From NCBI RefSeq assembly GCF_014235185.1, contig NZ_CP060131.1, positions 1,743,501 to 1,807,500 on the forward strand: a DNA stretch of 64,000 bases, given 5' to 3'. Under the pieces are notes generated by a model. That model did no database searches, was not told where the DNA came from, and was given only the letters and a program-made list of their open reading frames with translations. The translations under genes and the position numbers were made by a program. The DNA comes from Pseudonocardia petroleophila. GTDB lineage: Bacteria; Actinomycetota; Actinomycetes; Mycobacteriales; Pseudonocardiaceae. Positions 28,867-37,907 of this stretch are shown in pieces (position 1 is the first letter of the stretch; each line of letters starts with the position of its first letter).

Positions 28867-29643
28867 GTGGACGCCGTGCAGCGGTTCGGTCGGGTCGTCG
28901 CGGCCCCCGATCCCCCGTTGGACCGGGCCGCGCTGGCGCTCGCGGCCGGGGCCCAGCCCGACCTCGACGTCACGCGCTGGCTCCGCGAGCTCGACCGCCT
29001 CGCCGCGGGCGTCACCTCCGTCGACGGCCTGCTCCACCGGCTGTTCGTCGAGGAGGGGTTCGGCGGCAACGTCGGCGACTACACCGATCCGCGCAACTCG
29101 CTGCTGCACCACGTGCTGGGCCGCCGCCTCGGCATCCCGATCACGCTCGCCGTCGTGACGATGGAGGTGGGGCGCCGGGCCGGGGTGCCGATGGAGGGCG
29201 TCGGCATGCCCGGGCACTTCCTCGTCCGCCCGACCGGGACCAGCCGCTACCTCGACGTGTTCGCGGGCGGCGTCGAGATCAGCGGGGCGCGGTGCGAGGA
29301 GCTGTTCCGCGGGGCGACGGGGGCGGGGCCCGAGATCCCGTTCGGCCCGCACCTGCTCACCGCCACCCCGACCCGGGCGATCCTGGTGCGGATGCTGGAG
29401 AACCTGCGCGCGGTCTACGGGGCCCGGCGCCGGCCCGGCGACCTGGAGTGGGTGCTGCGGATGCGGCTGCTGCTGCCGGGCGTCCGGCTCGCCGACGTGC
29501 TGGAGCTCGGCGAGGCCCTGGGCGACCAGGGCCGCTGGCTGGAGGGCGCGAAGCTGCTGGAGGACCGGGTGCCCGCGGCGTCGGCGGCGCACGCGGAGCG
29601 CCTGCGGACCGCGGCGAAGAGCCTGCGGGCGCACCTCAACTGA
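28867..29643 (+). CDS. SirB1-family transglutaminase-like protein
   Basis: 258 residues. The N-terminal SirB1 transglutaminase-like domain shows GFGGNVGDYTDPRNSLLHHV, RRLGIPITLAVVTMEVGRR and GVGMPGHFLVR. The C-terminal helices look TPR-like (ELGEALGDQGRWLEGAKLLEDR). Biochemical function is unknown; the catalytic Cys of true transglutaminases is replaced in this family. Start is GTG at 28867. Confidence 0.87.
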   Translation: MDAVQRFGRVVAAPDPPLDRAALALAAGAQPDLDVTRWLRELDRLAAGVTSVDGLLHRLFVEEGFGGNVGDYTDPRNSLLHHVLGRRLGIPITLAVVTMEVGRRAGVPMEGVGMPGHFLVRPTGTSRYLDVFAGGVEISGARCEELFRGATGAGPEIPFGPHLLTATPTRAILVRMLENLRAVYGARRRPGDLEWVLRMRLLLPGVRLADVLELGEALGDQGRWLEGAKLLEDRVPAASAAHAERLRTAAKSLRAHLN

Positions 29644-29670
29644 GACGCGCGGTGACCGCGACGGGGCCCG

Positions 29671-30246
29671 TCAGGTGCGGAAGCCCGGGTCGGGCCGGTT
29701 GACGGCGCGGTCGCTGTCGGGGCGCAGCAGGCGGCCCACCAGCAGCACCGGCCAGACCAGGAACTCCAGCGCCCCGAACAGCACCAGCCCGACCACGATC
29801 GCGACGGCGGGCAGCGCCACCACCGGCAGCGCGACGAGCGTGACGGCCAGCACCGCGGGCAGGTCGCGCAGCCAGCCGGCGCGGCCGTCGCGGTCGGTGA
29901 GCGAGCCCAACCGCACCGCGGCCCACATGAACCAGCGCAGCAGGAACGGCACGCCGAGCTCGCGCATGGCCCGGCGGAACAGGCCGTCGGCGTCGACCGC
30001 GCTGATCCGCCCGGCCGGCCGCTCGACCCGCACGAGGTGGTCGTGCAGCACCGCGGCCGCGGTGTAGCGGCCGAACTTCGGGACCAGCCAGACGAACACG
30101 CGCGGCACCGAGGCGAAGTCGGTGAGCGTGCCCCGCGGCACCACGAACCGCTCCGTGCGGCCCTGGTAGACCAGCTCCTCCTCCAGGGTCCAGTCCTCGG
30201 CGGTGGCCTGCCGGACGAGGACCTCGGGCCCGGTCAGGAACGTCAT
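29671..30246 (-). CDS. DUF1353 protein with C-terminal membrane segments
   Basis: 191 residues. The DUF1353 core is VPRGTLTDFASVPRVFVWLV, GRYTAAAVLHDHL and the DADGLFRRAMRELGVP helix. The second half adds two or three hydrophobic segments (about 85-100 and 125-175), so it is probably membrane-attached. Function unknown; often phage- or plasmid-associated elsewhere, but nothing mobile is seen here. The ATG start overlaps the epimerase stop (ATGA). Confidence 0.82.
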   Translation of the reverse strand: MTFLTGPEVLVRQATAEDWTLEEELVYQGRTERFVVPRGTLTDFASVPRVFVWLVPKFGRYTAAAVLHDHLVRVERPAGRISAVDADGLFRRAMRELGVPFLLRWFMWAAVRLGSLTDRDGRAGWLRDLPAVLAVTLVALPVVALPAVAIVVGLVLFGALEFLVWPVLLVGRLLRPDSDRAVNRPDPGFRT

Positions 30247-31136
30247 CGCGGCGAGATCCCCCAGCGGCCCGTCCAGGTCTCCCCCGGCCCCACGACCAGC
30301 AGCCCGGTCCCGGAGTTCAGCGCGTCGGGCGGGCACGTCATCGGCTCGACGGCCACGGCGCGGCCGCGGCCGGGGTGGTCGTCGGGGGTGAAGACCTGGA
30401 CCCAGCCGAAGTCGGGGTCGGCCCACAGCTCGACGTCGCCGTCGGGACCGGAGAGGCGGTGGCGCACGAGGTCGTCGCCGTCGGCGGGCACGCAGCCGCC
30501 GAAGGCGTGGTCGAGCTCGGCGCCGCGCAGCGCGATCTCCGGCGGCGGCACGGGCGCGGCGGGCGCGACCGGCAGGCCCCCGCCGAGCGGGAGCGCGGTG
30601 GTGGCGGCGAGGTGCAGCGTGCAGTCGTCGGTGTCGGCGGCCCCGGCGCGCAGGTAGGGGTGGGCGCCGACGCCGAAGGGCACCGCGGCCGTCCCGACGT
30701 TGGTGACGGCGTGGGTGACGGTCAGCCCGCCCGCGTCGACGGCGTAGCGCACCGACGTCGCCAGCGGCACCGGCCAGCCCGGCTGCGGGGCGACGACGGC
30801 GCAGAGGGTGACGGCGTCCGGCGACTGCTCCTCGGGCCGGTAGAGGGTGTGCCGGAGCAGCCCGTGGATCGCGTTGCCCGCGGCCGGCTCGGACAGGGCG
30901 AGCTGCTGCGGCCCGCCGTCCCACAGCCACTGGCCGCGCGCGGTGCGGTTGGGCCACGGCACCAGCACGCAGCCCGCGCCGCGGGGCGGGCGGGAGTCGA
31001 CGTCGAAGGTCTCGACGTAGGGGCGGTCGTCGACGGAGAACGCCCGCAACCCCGCCCCCACCTCGGTGACGACGGCCCGCGCGGTCCCGGAGCGGATCTC
31101 GAACTGCTCGCCCGTCGGCGGCATCGGCTTGATCAC
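30243..31136 (-). CDS. Aldose 1-epimerase (galactose mutarotase-like)
   Basis: 297 residues, beta-sandwich mutarotase. Motifs: CVLVPWPNRTARGQW, NAIHGLLRHTLY with the catalytic His region, VPFGVGAHPYLR with the second His, and AVEPMTCPPDALNSG with the catalytic Glu. It interconverts hexose anomers or may act on sugar phosphates. GTG at 31136 is favoured; ATG at 31124 is an alternative. Coupled to the DUF1353 gene downstream. Confidence 0.9.
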   Translation of the reverse strand: MIKPMPPTGEQFEIRSGTARAVVTEVGAGLRAFSVDDRPYVETFDVDSRPPRGAGCVLVPWPNRTARGQWLWDGGPQQLALSEPAAGNAIHGLLRHTLYRPEEQSPDAVTLCAVVAPQPGWPVPLATSVRYAVDAGGLTVTHAVTNVGTAAVPFGVGAHPYLRAGAADTDDCTLHLAATTALPLGGGLPVAPAAPVPPPEIALRGAELDHAFGGCVPADGDDLVRHRLSGPDGDVELWADPDFGWVQVFTPDDHPGRGRAVAVEPMTCPPDALNSGTGLLVVGPGETWTGRWGISPR

Positions 31137-31223
31137 GCCGGGAGGGTACGGGACGGGGCGGGTCCCGGGTGAGCGTCGTCGCGGCGCCACCCCCCGGCCA
31201 CCTCCCTCGCCTACCGTGCAGGG

Positions 31224-32024
31224 GTGGCCTCCTCGCGACGACTCCCGGCATCCGGCCTCAGGGCCCTGATCACCAACGACGACGGGATCGACTCCCCGGG
31301 GCTGTGGGCACTCGCCGCGGGCGCCCGGGACGCGGGGTTCGAGGTGACCGTCGCCGCGCCGCACGTCGACGCGAGCGGGGTCGGCGGGTCGGTGCTGGCC
31401 GTGCGCGAGGACGGCCGGGTCCGGCTGCACCCCCGCGAGCTGCCCGGCCTCGACGGCGTGCCGGCCTACGCGGTGGAGGGCCACCCCGCGTTCATCGTGC
31501 ACTCGGCGGCGCGCGGCTGGCTCGACCCGGCCCCGGACGTCGTGCTGTCCGGGATCAACCTCGGCTCCAACGTCGGGCGGGCGGTGCTGCACTCGGGCAC
31601 GGTCGGCGCGGCGCTGACCGCCGGGATCCACGGCTGGCGCGCGCTGGCGGTCTCCCTCGACACCGGGTGGGACCCGCCGGAGCGCCCGCGCTGGGACGCC
31701 GTGCGGCACGTCCTGCCCTCGGTGCTCGACATCCTGCTCGCCGAGGACGAGGCCACCGTCCTGAACCTCAACGTGCCCGACCGCGCCCCCGAGGAGCTGG
31801 GCGAGCTGCGCGAGGCGACGCTGGCCCCGTTCGGGGCGGTGCAGGTGCGGGTCGACCACCGCTCCGGCGACGACGGGCACGCGCTGCACATGACCTTCGG
31901 CGGATCGACCCCGCCGGAGCCGGGCACCGACACCGCGCTGCTGGTCGAGGGCCACCCCACGCTGACGCGCCTGGAGTCGATCAGTGCCCGGCCCGGCGTG
32001 CGGGCTGGGGCTGCTGTGAACTGA
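31224..32024 (+). CDS. surE: 5'/3'-nucleotidase SurE
   Basis: Metal-dependent nucleoside monophosphate phosphatase, 266 residues. The metal site is LITNDDGIDSPG, and the second conserved block VVLSGINLGSNVGRAVLHSGTVGAAL is diagnostic. Start is GTG at 31224, divergent from the epimerase with an 87-bp gap. Confidence 0.94.
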   Translation: MASSRRLPASGLRALITNDDGIDSPGLWALAAGARDAGFEVTVAAPHVDASGVGGSVLAVREDGRVRLHPRELPGLDGVPAYAVEGHPAFIVHSAARGWLDPAPDVVLSGINLGSNVGRAVLHSGTVGAALTAGIHGWRALAVSLDTGWDPPERPRWDAVRHVLPSVLDILLAEDEATVLNLNVPDRAPEELGELREATLAPFGAVQVRVDHRSGDDGHALHMTFGGSTPPEPGTDTALLVEGHPTLTRLESISARPGVRAGAAVN

Positions 32025-32071
32025 GTGACCCCGGTGACGATGTGGTGTGCGTCACAGGGCATGATCTCACG

Positions 32072-32248
32072 ATGCGTGACGGTGAGAGCAGCGCCGAGTG
32101 GTGCACCCACTTCGCCAGGACGGTGGCCGACGAGATCCGCACCGGGGTCCAGTGCGGGGCCCTGACCTTCGGTGAAGCGGATCAGCTGCTCGCCCGCATG
32201 CGGGTGCTGCTCGAGCAGGCGCTCGACCTGGCGCCCCAGCCGATCTGA
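32072..32248 (+). CDS. Small hypothetical protein
   Basis: 58 residues from ATG at 32072. It is mostly helical by composition (FARTVADEIRTGV, TFGEADQLLARMRVLLEQAL). Third-position GC is high and the stop is TGA, both as in its neighbours. It does not overlap another gene. Not recognised; a coding role is plausible but unproved. Confidence 0.5.
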   Translation: MRDGESSAEWCTHFARTVADEIRTGVQCGALTFGEADQLLARMRVLLEQALDLAPQPI

Positions 32249-32281
32249 CGGCCCAGGAGATCTGACGGCCCGGCCTGACGC

Positions 32282-32671
32282 TCAGTGCTCGTCGGCCCCG
32301 GTCAGCGCGTGCTCCATGCGGTCGGCGACACCGACGACGAGGTGGAACGAGCGGTCGAAGCCGTCGAGCGCGGTGTCGCCGAGCGGGATCGAGTGCCGGA
32401 ACAGCACCAGCCCGTTCTCGACGACCAGCCCGCCGGTGACGGGCTCGGCCGCCATCTCCAGCGCCTTCGTCAGGTCGATCTGGCCGGGCCGGCCCACCGG
32501 TGAGGTGATCTGGGCCCACGGGTGCGCGTCCTCGCCGGTGACGAGGCGGACGGCGACGATCTGCGTCCGCTCGCCGGTGGTGGGGAGGTTGAACCACAGC
32601 TCGCCCTCGCGCTGGCGCATGATCTCGTAGCGCACCCGCACGAAGGACCCCAGGTCGTCCCAGCTCGCCAT
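32282..32671 (-). CDS. Conserved hypothetical protein, secretion-chaperone-like fold
   Basis: 129 residues, no membrane segment. The pattern (VRVRYEIMRQREGELWFNLP ... GGLVVENGLVLFRHSIPL ... FHLVVGVADRMEHALTG) resembles small actinobacterial proteins related to YbjN/type III secretion chaperone folds: alternating strands ending in a long helix. This is a fold-level guess; the function is unknown. It lies 19 bp downstream of the spermidine-synthase-like gene on the opposite reading end of the same strand. Confidence 0.6.
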   Translation of the reverse strand: MASWDDLGSFVRVRYEIMRQREGELWFNLPTTGERTQIVAVRLVTGEDAHPWAQITSPVGRPGQIDLTKALEMAAEPVTGGLVVENGLVLFRHSIPLGDTALDGFDRSFHLVVGVADRMEHALTGADEH

Positions 32672-32690
32672 GCCCGGGACCGTACCGCCA

Positions 32691-34139
32691 CTACGTCTGC
32701 AGCTGGTCGACGGGAGCGCGGTCGTCGGTGAGCACCGGGGCGTCCTGCGCGAGCGCGCGGGTGGCGGCGTCGTCGAGCAGCGAGCCGGGTTCCCCGCGGG
32801 CGGCCGCGGCGGCGGCGAGCGCGCCCAGGTCGGGGGCCCGGTCCGAGGCGACGAGCACCGCGTTGCCCCCGCCGCCGGGCGTGAGCTGGTCGGGGCGCAC
32901 GAGCAGGGCGACGGTGACGAACCGGCCGGCGACGGTGGCGGTCTCGGCGGCGAGCAGGGCGCGCGGGTCGCGGTCGATGATGTTGAGGACGTAGAGGCCG
33001 CCGGGGCGCAGGACGCGCCGCACCTCGTCGACGAACTCGGTGGTGGCCAGGTGCCAGGGCACCGAGCGGGCCCCGAACGCGTCGCCGACGACGAGGTCGG
33101 CGGAGCCGTCGGGCAGCGCGGCCAGCGTGGTGCGGGCGTCGCCGACGCGGATGTCGACGTCGGGGATCTCGTCGACGCCCAGCTCCCGGCGCCCGAGGTC
33201 GACCACCCCCTGGTCGACCTCCAGCACCGTGGACGTGGAGCCCGGGCGGGTCGCGGCGAGCCAGCGCGGCATCGTGAACCCGCCCCCGCCGACGTGCACC
33301 GCGCGCAGCGGCGCCCCGGCCGGGAACGCGGCGTCGATCGCGTCGCCGAAGCGCTGCGTGTAGGCGAACTCCAGGTGCGCGGGATCGGCGCGGTCGACGT
33401 AGGAGTGGCGCAGGTCGTCGAGGACGAGGACCTGCGCGCTCGCCCGCTCCGGGTCGGCGTCGACGCGGGCGCAGTAGTAGACGGTGTCGGCGTCGCAGCG
33501 GCCCGGCACGGCGACCAGCGCGACGGCCAGCAGCACGGCCGCCACGCCGCCGCGGGTGAGCGCCGAGCGCCGGGCGTCCTCGACGACGAGCAGGGCCAGC
33601 ACCAGGCAGGCCGCGGCGGTGATCAGCAGGATCGCCGTGACCGGCAGGAACGTGACCAGCACGAACCCGGTGAGGAAGGTGCCGGCGAGCGACCCGATCG
33701 TGCCCGCCGCCGACAGCTCCCCGATCACGCTGCCCGAGCCGTCGACGGTCGTCAGGCGGGCCCGCGTGATCGCCGGTGTGACCATCGCCAGCGCCGTGAC
33801 CGACACCAGGGTCGACGCCGCGACGAGCAGGATCGCGGCGACCGGTCCGGGGCCGAGCACCGGCCCGAGCAGCCGCACCAGCGGCCGGACCGCCAGCACG
33901 CCGAGCCCGCCGGCGGCGAGCGCCCCGGCGGCGACGCGCCGCGGCGGGAACACGTCGGCCCACCGCCCGCCGAGCGACGCCCCGGCCGCGATGCCGGCCA
34001 GCGCGACGCCGATGACCGCGGTCGTCGACTCCAGCGTCAGCCCGACGTAGGGCGCGACGAGCCGCGTCGCCAGCGTCTCGACGACGAGGATCGCTGCGCC
34101 GCTGACGAGGACGACGAACCGGGCGAACCGTGCATTCAC
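32691..34139 (-). CDS. Membrane-fused spermidine synthase-like protein
   Basis: 482 residues. The N-terminal half has about six or seven membrane helices (residues 8-205) starting VVLVSGAAILVVETLATRLV. The C-terminal half is a spermidine synthase/SAM-methyltransferase fold: VHVGGGGFTMPRWLAATRPG is the nucleotide loop, VLEVDQGVVDLG follows, and DIRVGDARTTLA plus DLVVGDAFG supply acidic residues. Such fusions are common in actinobacteria and often not true polyamine synthases. Confidence 0.88.
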   Translation of the reverse strand: MNARFARFVVLVSGAAILVVETLATRLVAPYVGLTLESTTAVIGVALAGIAAGASLGGRWADVFPPRRVAAGALAAGGLGVLAVRPLVRLLGPVLGPGPVAAILLVAASTLVSVTALAMVTPAITRARLTTVDGSGSVIGELSAAGTIGSLAGTFLTGFVLVTFLPVTAILLITAAACLVLALLVVEDARRSALTRGGVAAVLLAVALVAVPGRCDADTVYYCARVDADPERASAQVLVLDDLRHSYVDRADPAHLEFAYTQRFGDAIDAAFPAGAPLRAVHVGGGGFTMPRWLAATRPGSTSTVLEVDQGVVDLGRRELGVDEIPDVDIRVGDARTTLAALPDGSADLVVGDAFGARSVPWHLATTEFVDEVRRVLRPGGLYVLNIIDRDPRALLAAETATVAGRFVTVALLVRPDQLTPGGGGNAVLVASDRAPDLGALAAAAAARGEPGSLLDDAATRALAQDAPVLTDDRAPVDQLQT

Positions 34140-34193
34140 CCGTTCATCCTCGCCGGTCGCCCCGACACCCGCGCAGCCGGGCGGGACTCCCGG

Positions 34194-35348
34194 TCAGAGG
34201 CCGAGCTGACGGGCGATCAGCATGCGCTGCACCTCCGAGGTGCCCTCGCCGATCTCCAGGATCTTCGCGTCGCGGTAGAAGCGCCCGACCGGGTACTCGT
34301 TCATGAAGCCGTACCCGCCGAAGACCTGGGTGGCCGCGCGCGCGTTGTCCATCGCCGCGTTGGAGGAGACGAGCTTGGCGATCGCCGCCTCCTTCTTGAA
34401 CGGCTCGCCCTTGAGCATCTTCGCCGCGGCCGCGTAGTAGGCCAGGCGCGCGGTGTGGGCGCGCACCTCCATGTCGGCGATCATGAACGCGACGGCCTGG
34501 TAGTTCCCGATCTTCTGCCCGAACGCCTCGCGCTCGTGGGCGTAGCGCACCGACTCGTCGACGCAGCCCTGGGCCAGCCCCACGCTCAGGGCCGCGATCG
34601 CGACGCGGCCCTCGTCGAGGATGGAGAGGAACTGCGCGTAGCCGCGGCCGCGCTCGCCGACGAGGTTCGCCGCGGGCACGCGCACGTCGTCGAAGAACAG
34701 CTCGCGGGTGTCGGAGCTGCACCAGCCGACCTTCGAGTACGGCTTCGCGACCCGCAGCCCCGGCGTCCCGGCCGGGACCATGATCGCCGAGATCTCCTTC
34801 TTCCCGCCGTCGCGCTCGCCGGTGATCGCGGTGACGGTGATGACGCTGGTGATGTCGGTGCCGGAGTTCGTGATGAACGCCTTCGACCCGTTGATCACCC
34901 ACTCGTCGCCGTCGAGCCGGGCGGTGGTGCGGGTGGCGCCGGCGTCGGAGCCGCCACCGGCCTCGGTGAGCCCGAACGCGCCCAGCTTCTCCCCCGCCGC
35001 GAGCGCCGGGAGCCACTCCCGCTTCTGCTCCTCGGTCCCGAAGCGGTAGATCGGCATCGCGCCCAGCGAGACGCCGGCCTCCAGCGTGATCGCCACCGAC
35101 GAGTCGACGCGCGCGAGCTCCTCCAGCGCGAGGCACAGGGCGAAGTAGTCGCCGCCCATGCCGCCGTACTCCTCGGAGACGGGCAGCCCGAACAGGCCCA
35201 TCGCCCCCATCTTCGCGACGATCTCGTACGGGAACTCCTCGCGCTCGTAGAGGTCACCGATGACGGGGGCGACCTCCTTGCGCGCGAAGTCCTCGACGGT
35301 GGCGCGCAGCGCCTCGTGCTCCTCGCTGAGTGTGAGGTCCATGGTCAT
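34194..35348 (-). CDS. Acyl-CoA dehydrogenase
   Basis: FAD enzyme of 384 residues, short- or branched-chain type. Signatures: [19 protein letters not shown] (FAD binding), FITNSGTDI, and the C-terminal [20 protein letters not shown] with the catalytic Glu. In actinobacteria this gene commonly accompanies acyl-CoA carboxylase alpha and beta subunits for leucine/isovalerate-type catabolism; here the alpha subunit upstream is truncated and no beta subunit is present. The start at 35348 overlaps the carboxylase stop (ATGA); ATG at 35342 has better ribosome-site spacing. Confidence 0.94.
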   Translation of the reverse strand: MTMDLTLSEEHEALRATVEDFARKEVAPVIGDLYEREEFPYEIVAKMGAMGLFGLPVSEEYGGMGGDYFALCLALEELARVDSSVAITLEAGVSLGAMPIYRFGTEEQKREWLPALAAGEKLGAFGLTEAGGGSDAGATRTTARLDGDEWVINGSKAFITNSGTDITSVITVTAITGERDGGKKEISAIMVPAGTPGLRVAKPYSKVGWCSSDTRELFFDDVRVPAANLVGERGRGYAQFLSILDEGRVAIAALSVGLAQGCVDESVRYAHEREAFGQKIGNYQAVAFMIADMEVRAHTARLAYYAAAAKMLKGEPFKKEAAIAKLVSSNAAMDNARAATQVFGGYGFMNEYPVGRFYRDAKILEIGEGTSEVQRMLIARQLGL

Positions 35349-37228
35349 TCCTCTCCGAGCGGTTCGACGATCAGGAGCGCGGCGTCCCGCGCGACGGTGG
35401 CGCCCGCCGTGGCGCGGAGCTGCCGCACCGTGCCGTCGACGGCGGCGGTGAGGACGTGCTCCATCTTCATGGCCTCCACGACGACGAGCCGGTCGCCCGC
35501 GGCGACCCGCTGGCCCTCGGTGACCTCGACGACCGTGACCGTGCCGGGCATCGGCGACAGCACCGGCCCGCCCGCCCCGGCGTCGGCCTCGGCGGCCGCG
35601 TCGAGCGGGGCCTGCTCGCGCACGGCCCAGGTGCGCCCGTCGCGGCCGATCCACAGGGTGTCGCCGGCGCGGGCGACCGCGTAGGTGCGGGTGACGCCGT
35701 CGACGGCCACCACCACCCCCCGCGGGTCGCCGGTCCTCCGCCCCCGGGTCGCGACCGGTGCGGCGTCGCCCACGGCCACCTCGGCCGCGGTCGCCCGGCC
35801 GCGCACCCGCACGTCGACGGGGTCGTGACCGGCGACGGCCATCCGCCACGTCGTCCACGCGGGCTCGCCGACGCGCCAGCCGCCCGGCACGTCGAACGGG
35901 TCGACGACCGCGCCGGTGGGCTCCAGCTCCAGCAGGGTGTGGACGGTAGCGGCGGCGAGCACGTCGTCGGGCAGCTCCGCCCGGGTCCAGTCCTCGACGC
36001 GGCGCCCGACCAGACCGGTGTCGAGCCGGGCGGCGCGCACGTCGTCGTCGGCGAGCAGGGCCCGCAGGAAGCCGATGTTGGTGCCCAGCCCGAGCAGGAC
36101 GGTGTCGCGCAGCGCCGCGTCGAGCCGGCGGACCGCCTCCGCGCGGTCGGCCCCGTGGGCGATGACCTTGGCCAGCATCGGGTCGTAGTCGGACCCGACG
36201 ACGCCGCCCTCGGCGATCCCCGCGTCGACGCGCACGCCGGCCGGGGGGACCCAGCGCAGGACGTCGCCGCCGGTGGGCAGGAAGCCCGCGGCGGGGTCCT
36301 CGGCGTAGACCCGGACCTCGATCGCGTGCCCGTCGAGCCGCACGTCGTCCTGGGTGAGCGGGAGCGGCTCGCCCGCGGCCACCCGCAGCTGCAGCTCGAC
36401 CAGGTCGAGCCCGGTGACCAGCTCGGTGACGGGGTGCTCCACCTGCAGGCGGGTGTTCATCTCCATGAAGAAGAACTCGTCGGGCGCGTCGGCCCCCACG
36501 ATGAACTCCACGGTCCCCGCGCCCCGGTAGCCGCACGCCCGTGCGGCCTCGCAGGCCGCCTCGCCCATCGCGGCGCGCTGCGCCTCGGTGAGCAGGGCGG
36601 AGGGGGCCTCCTCGACGATCTTCTGGTGCCGCCGCTGCAGCGAGCACTCGCGCTCGCCGAGGTGGATCACGGTGCCGTGGTCGTCGGCGAGGACCTGGAT
36701 CTCGATGTGCCGCGGGGTGGTGACGAGCCGCTCGACGAGCAGCGTGTCGTCGCCGAAGGAGCCGCGGGCCTCGCGGCGGGCCGCGGCGATGGCGTGGTCG
36801 AGGTCCTCGGCCCGGTGCACCTCGTGCATGCCCTTGCCGCCGCCGCCCGCCGACGGCTTGAGCAGCACCGGGTAACCGACCTGCTCCACGGCCAGCGCGA
36901 GCGCGGCGTCGTCGAGGCCCGACCCGTCCGAACCCGGGACGACCGGGACGCCGGCCTTCGCGACCGTCTGCTTGGCGCGGATCTTGTCGCCCATCGCCTC
37001 GATCGCCGGGGCGGGCGGGCCGACGAACACGATCCCCGCCTCCTCGCACGCCGCGGCGAACGCGGTGTTCTCGGACAGGAAGCCGTAGCCGGGGTGGACG
37101 GCCTGCGCGCCGGTCGCCCGGGCGGCCGCGATCACCTTCTCGATCGACAGGTAGCTCTCGGCGGCCGCGGCGGGCCCGATCCGGACGGCGACGTCGGCCG
37201 CGGTGACGTGCGGGGACCCGGCGTCGCA
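35345..37228 (-). pseudogene. Acyl-CoA carboxylase alpha subunit (biotin carboxylase), N-terminus deleted
   Basis: The frame encodes a biotin carboxylase with ATP-grasp domain ([34 protein letters not shown]) and a C-terminal biotinyl domain with [13 protein letters not shown]. Recognisable sequence begins only at [17 protein letters not shown] (about 37225). The usual first 38 or so residues, with the VLVANRGEIA motif, are missing. Upstream bases belong to a truncated oxidoreductase. No start codon lies near the junction; the first usable one is GTG at 37135, which would lose about 30 more residues. It is therefore probably non-functional, unless the sequence is misassembled. Confidence 0.82.
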
Positions 37229-37907
37229 ACCGGGAGCGGTCGTCGAGCAGTGCGGCGACGGTGCGCAGCGCGGCGCCGCCCACGAGGTCGAACACCGCGT
37301 CGACGGGCCCGACGGCGCGCACCCGGTCGAGCACGCCGTCGCCGTAGACCACCGGGACCGCCCCGAAGCGGCGCAGCAGCGACTGCTTGGCCGCGCTCGC
37401 GATGCCGACGACCGCCAGGCCGCGGGCCACCGCGAGCTGCACCACGGCCACCCCGACGCCGCCGCCCGCGCCGTTGACCACCAGCGTCGCCCCGGCCGGG
37501 AGGTCGAGGCCGGTGAGCGCGTCGTAGGCGGTGCCTGCGGCGACCGGGAGCACGGCGGCGTCGGCCGGCGAAACGCCCTCCGGGCGGTGCGCGGCGAACG
37601 ACGCCGTGACCCGCGCCAGCGGCGCCCAGCCGCCGACCATGCCGGGGCAGCCGCCGAACACCTCGTCCCCGACGGCGAACCCGGTGACGTCCGGGCCCAG
37701 GCCGACGACCGTGCCCGCCACCTCCCGCCCCAGCACGGCGGGCGGCTCGACGCCGTAGGCGCCCTCGCGCAGCCGCCAGTCGCCCGGGTTCACCCCGGCC
37801 GCCCGGACCCGCACGAGCAGCTCGCCCGGCCCCGGCTCGGGCTCGGCGACGTCGAGGAACGCCTCGTGCTCCGGCCCGCCCGCGGCGGTGAACCCGTAGG
37901 CCCTCAC
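37227..37907 (-). pseudogene. NADP-dependent quinone oxidoreductase, C-terminus deleted
   Basis: MDR/zeta-crystallin-type oxidoreductase. About 227 codons follow the family: [60 protein letters not shown] (NADP site) and [10 protein letters not shown]. After LLDDRSRL (about 37229) similarity stops and the bases become the out-of-frame carboxylase sequence; about 75 C-terminal residues are lost. The GTG start at 37907 overlaps the aminotransferase stop. The frame stays open through the carboxylase and into the dehydrogenase frame, so a nonsense-linked chimera of about 1,237 residues is formally possible. Confidence 0.82.

Noticed and set aside
29644..29670. Short GC palindromes between SirB1 and DUF1353 genes as a strong terminator
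   Set aside because: Stems are 5-6 bp with very short loops in a 27-bp gap and no T-tract; too weak to call.
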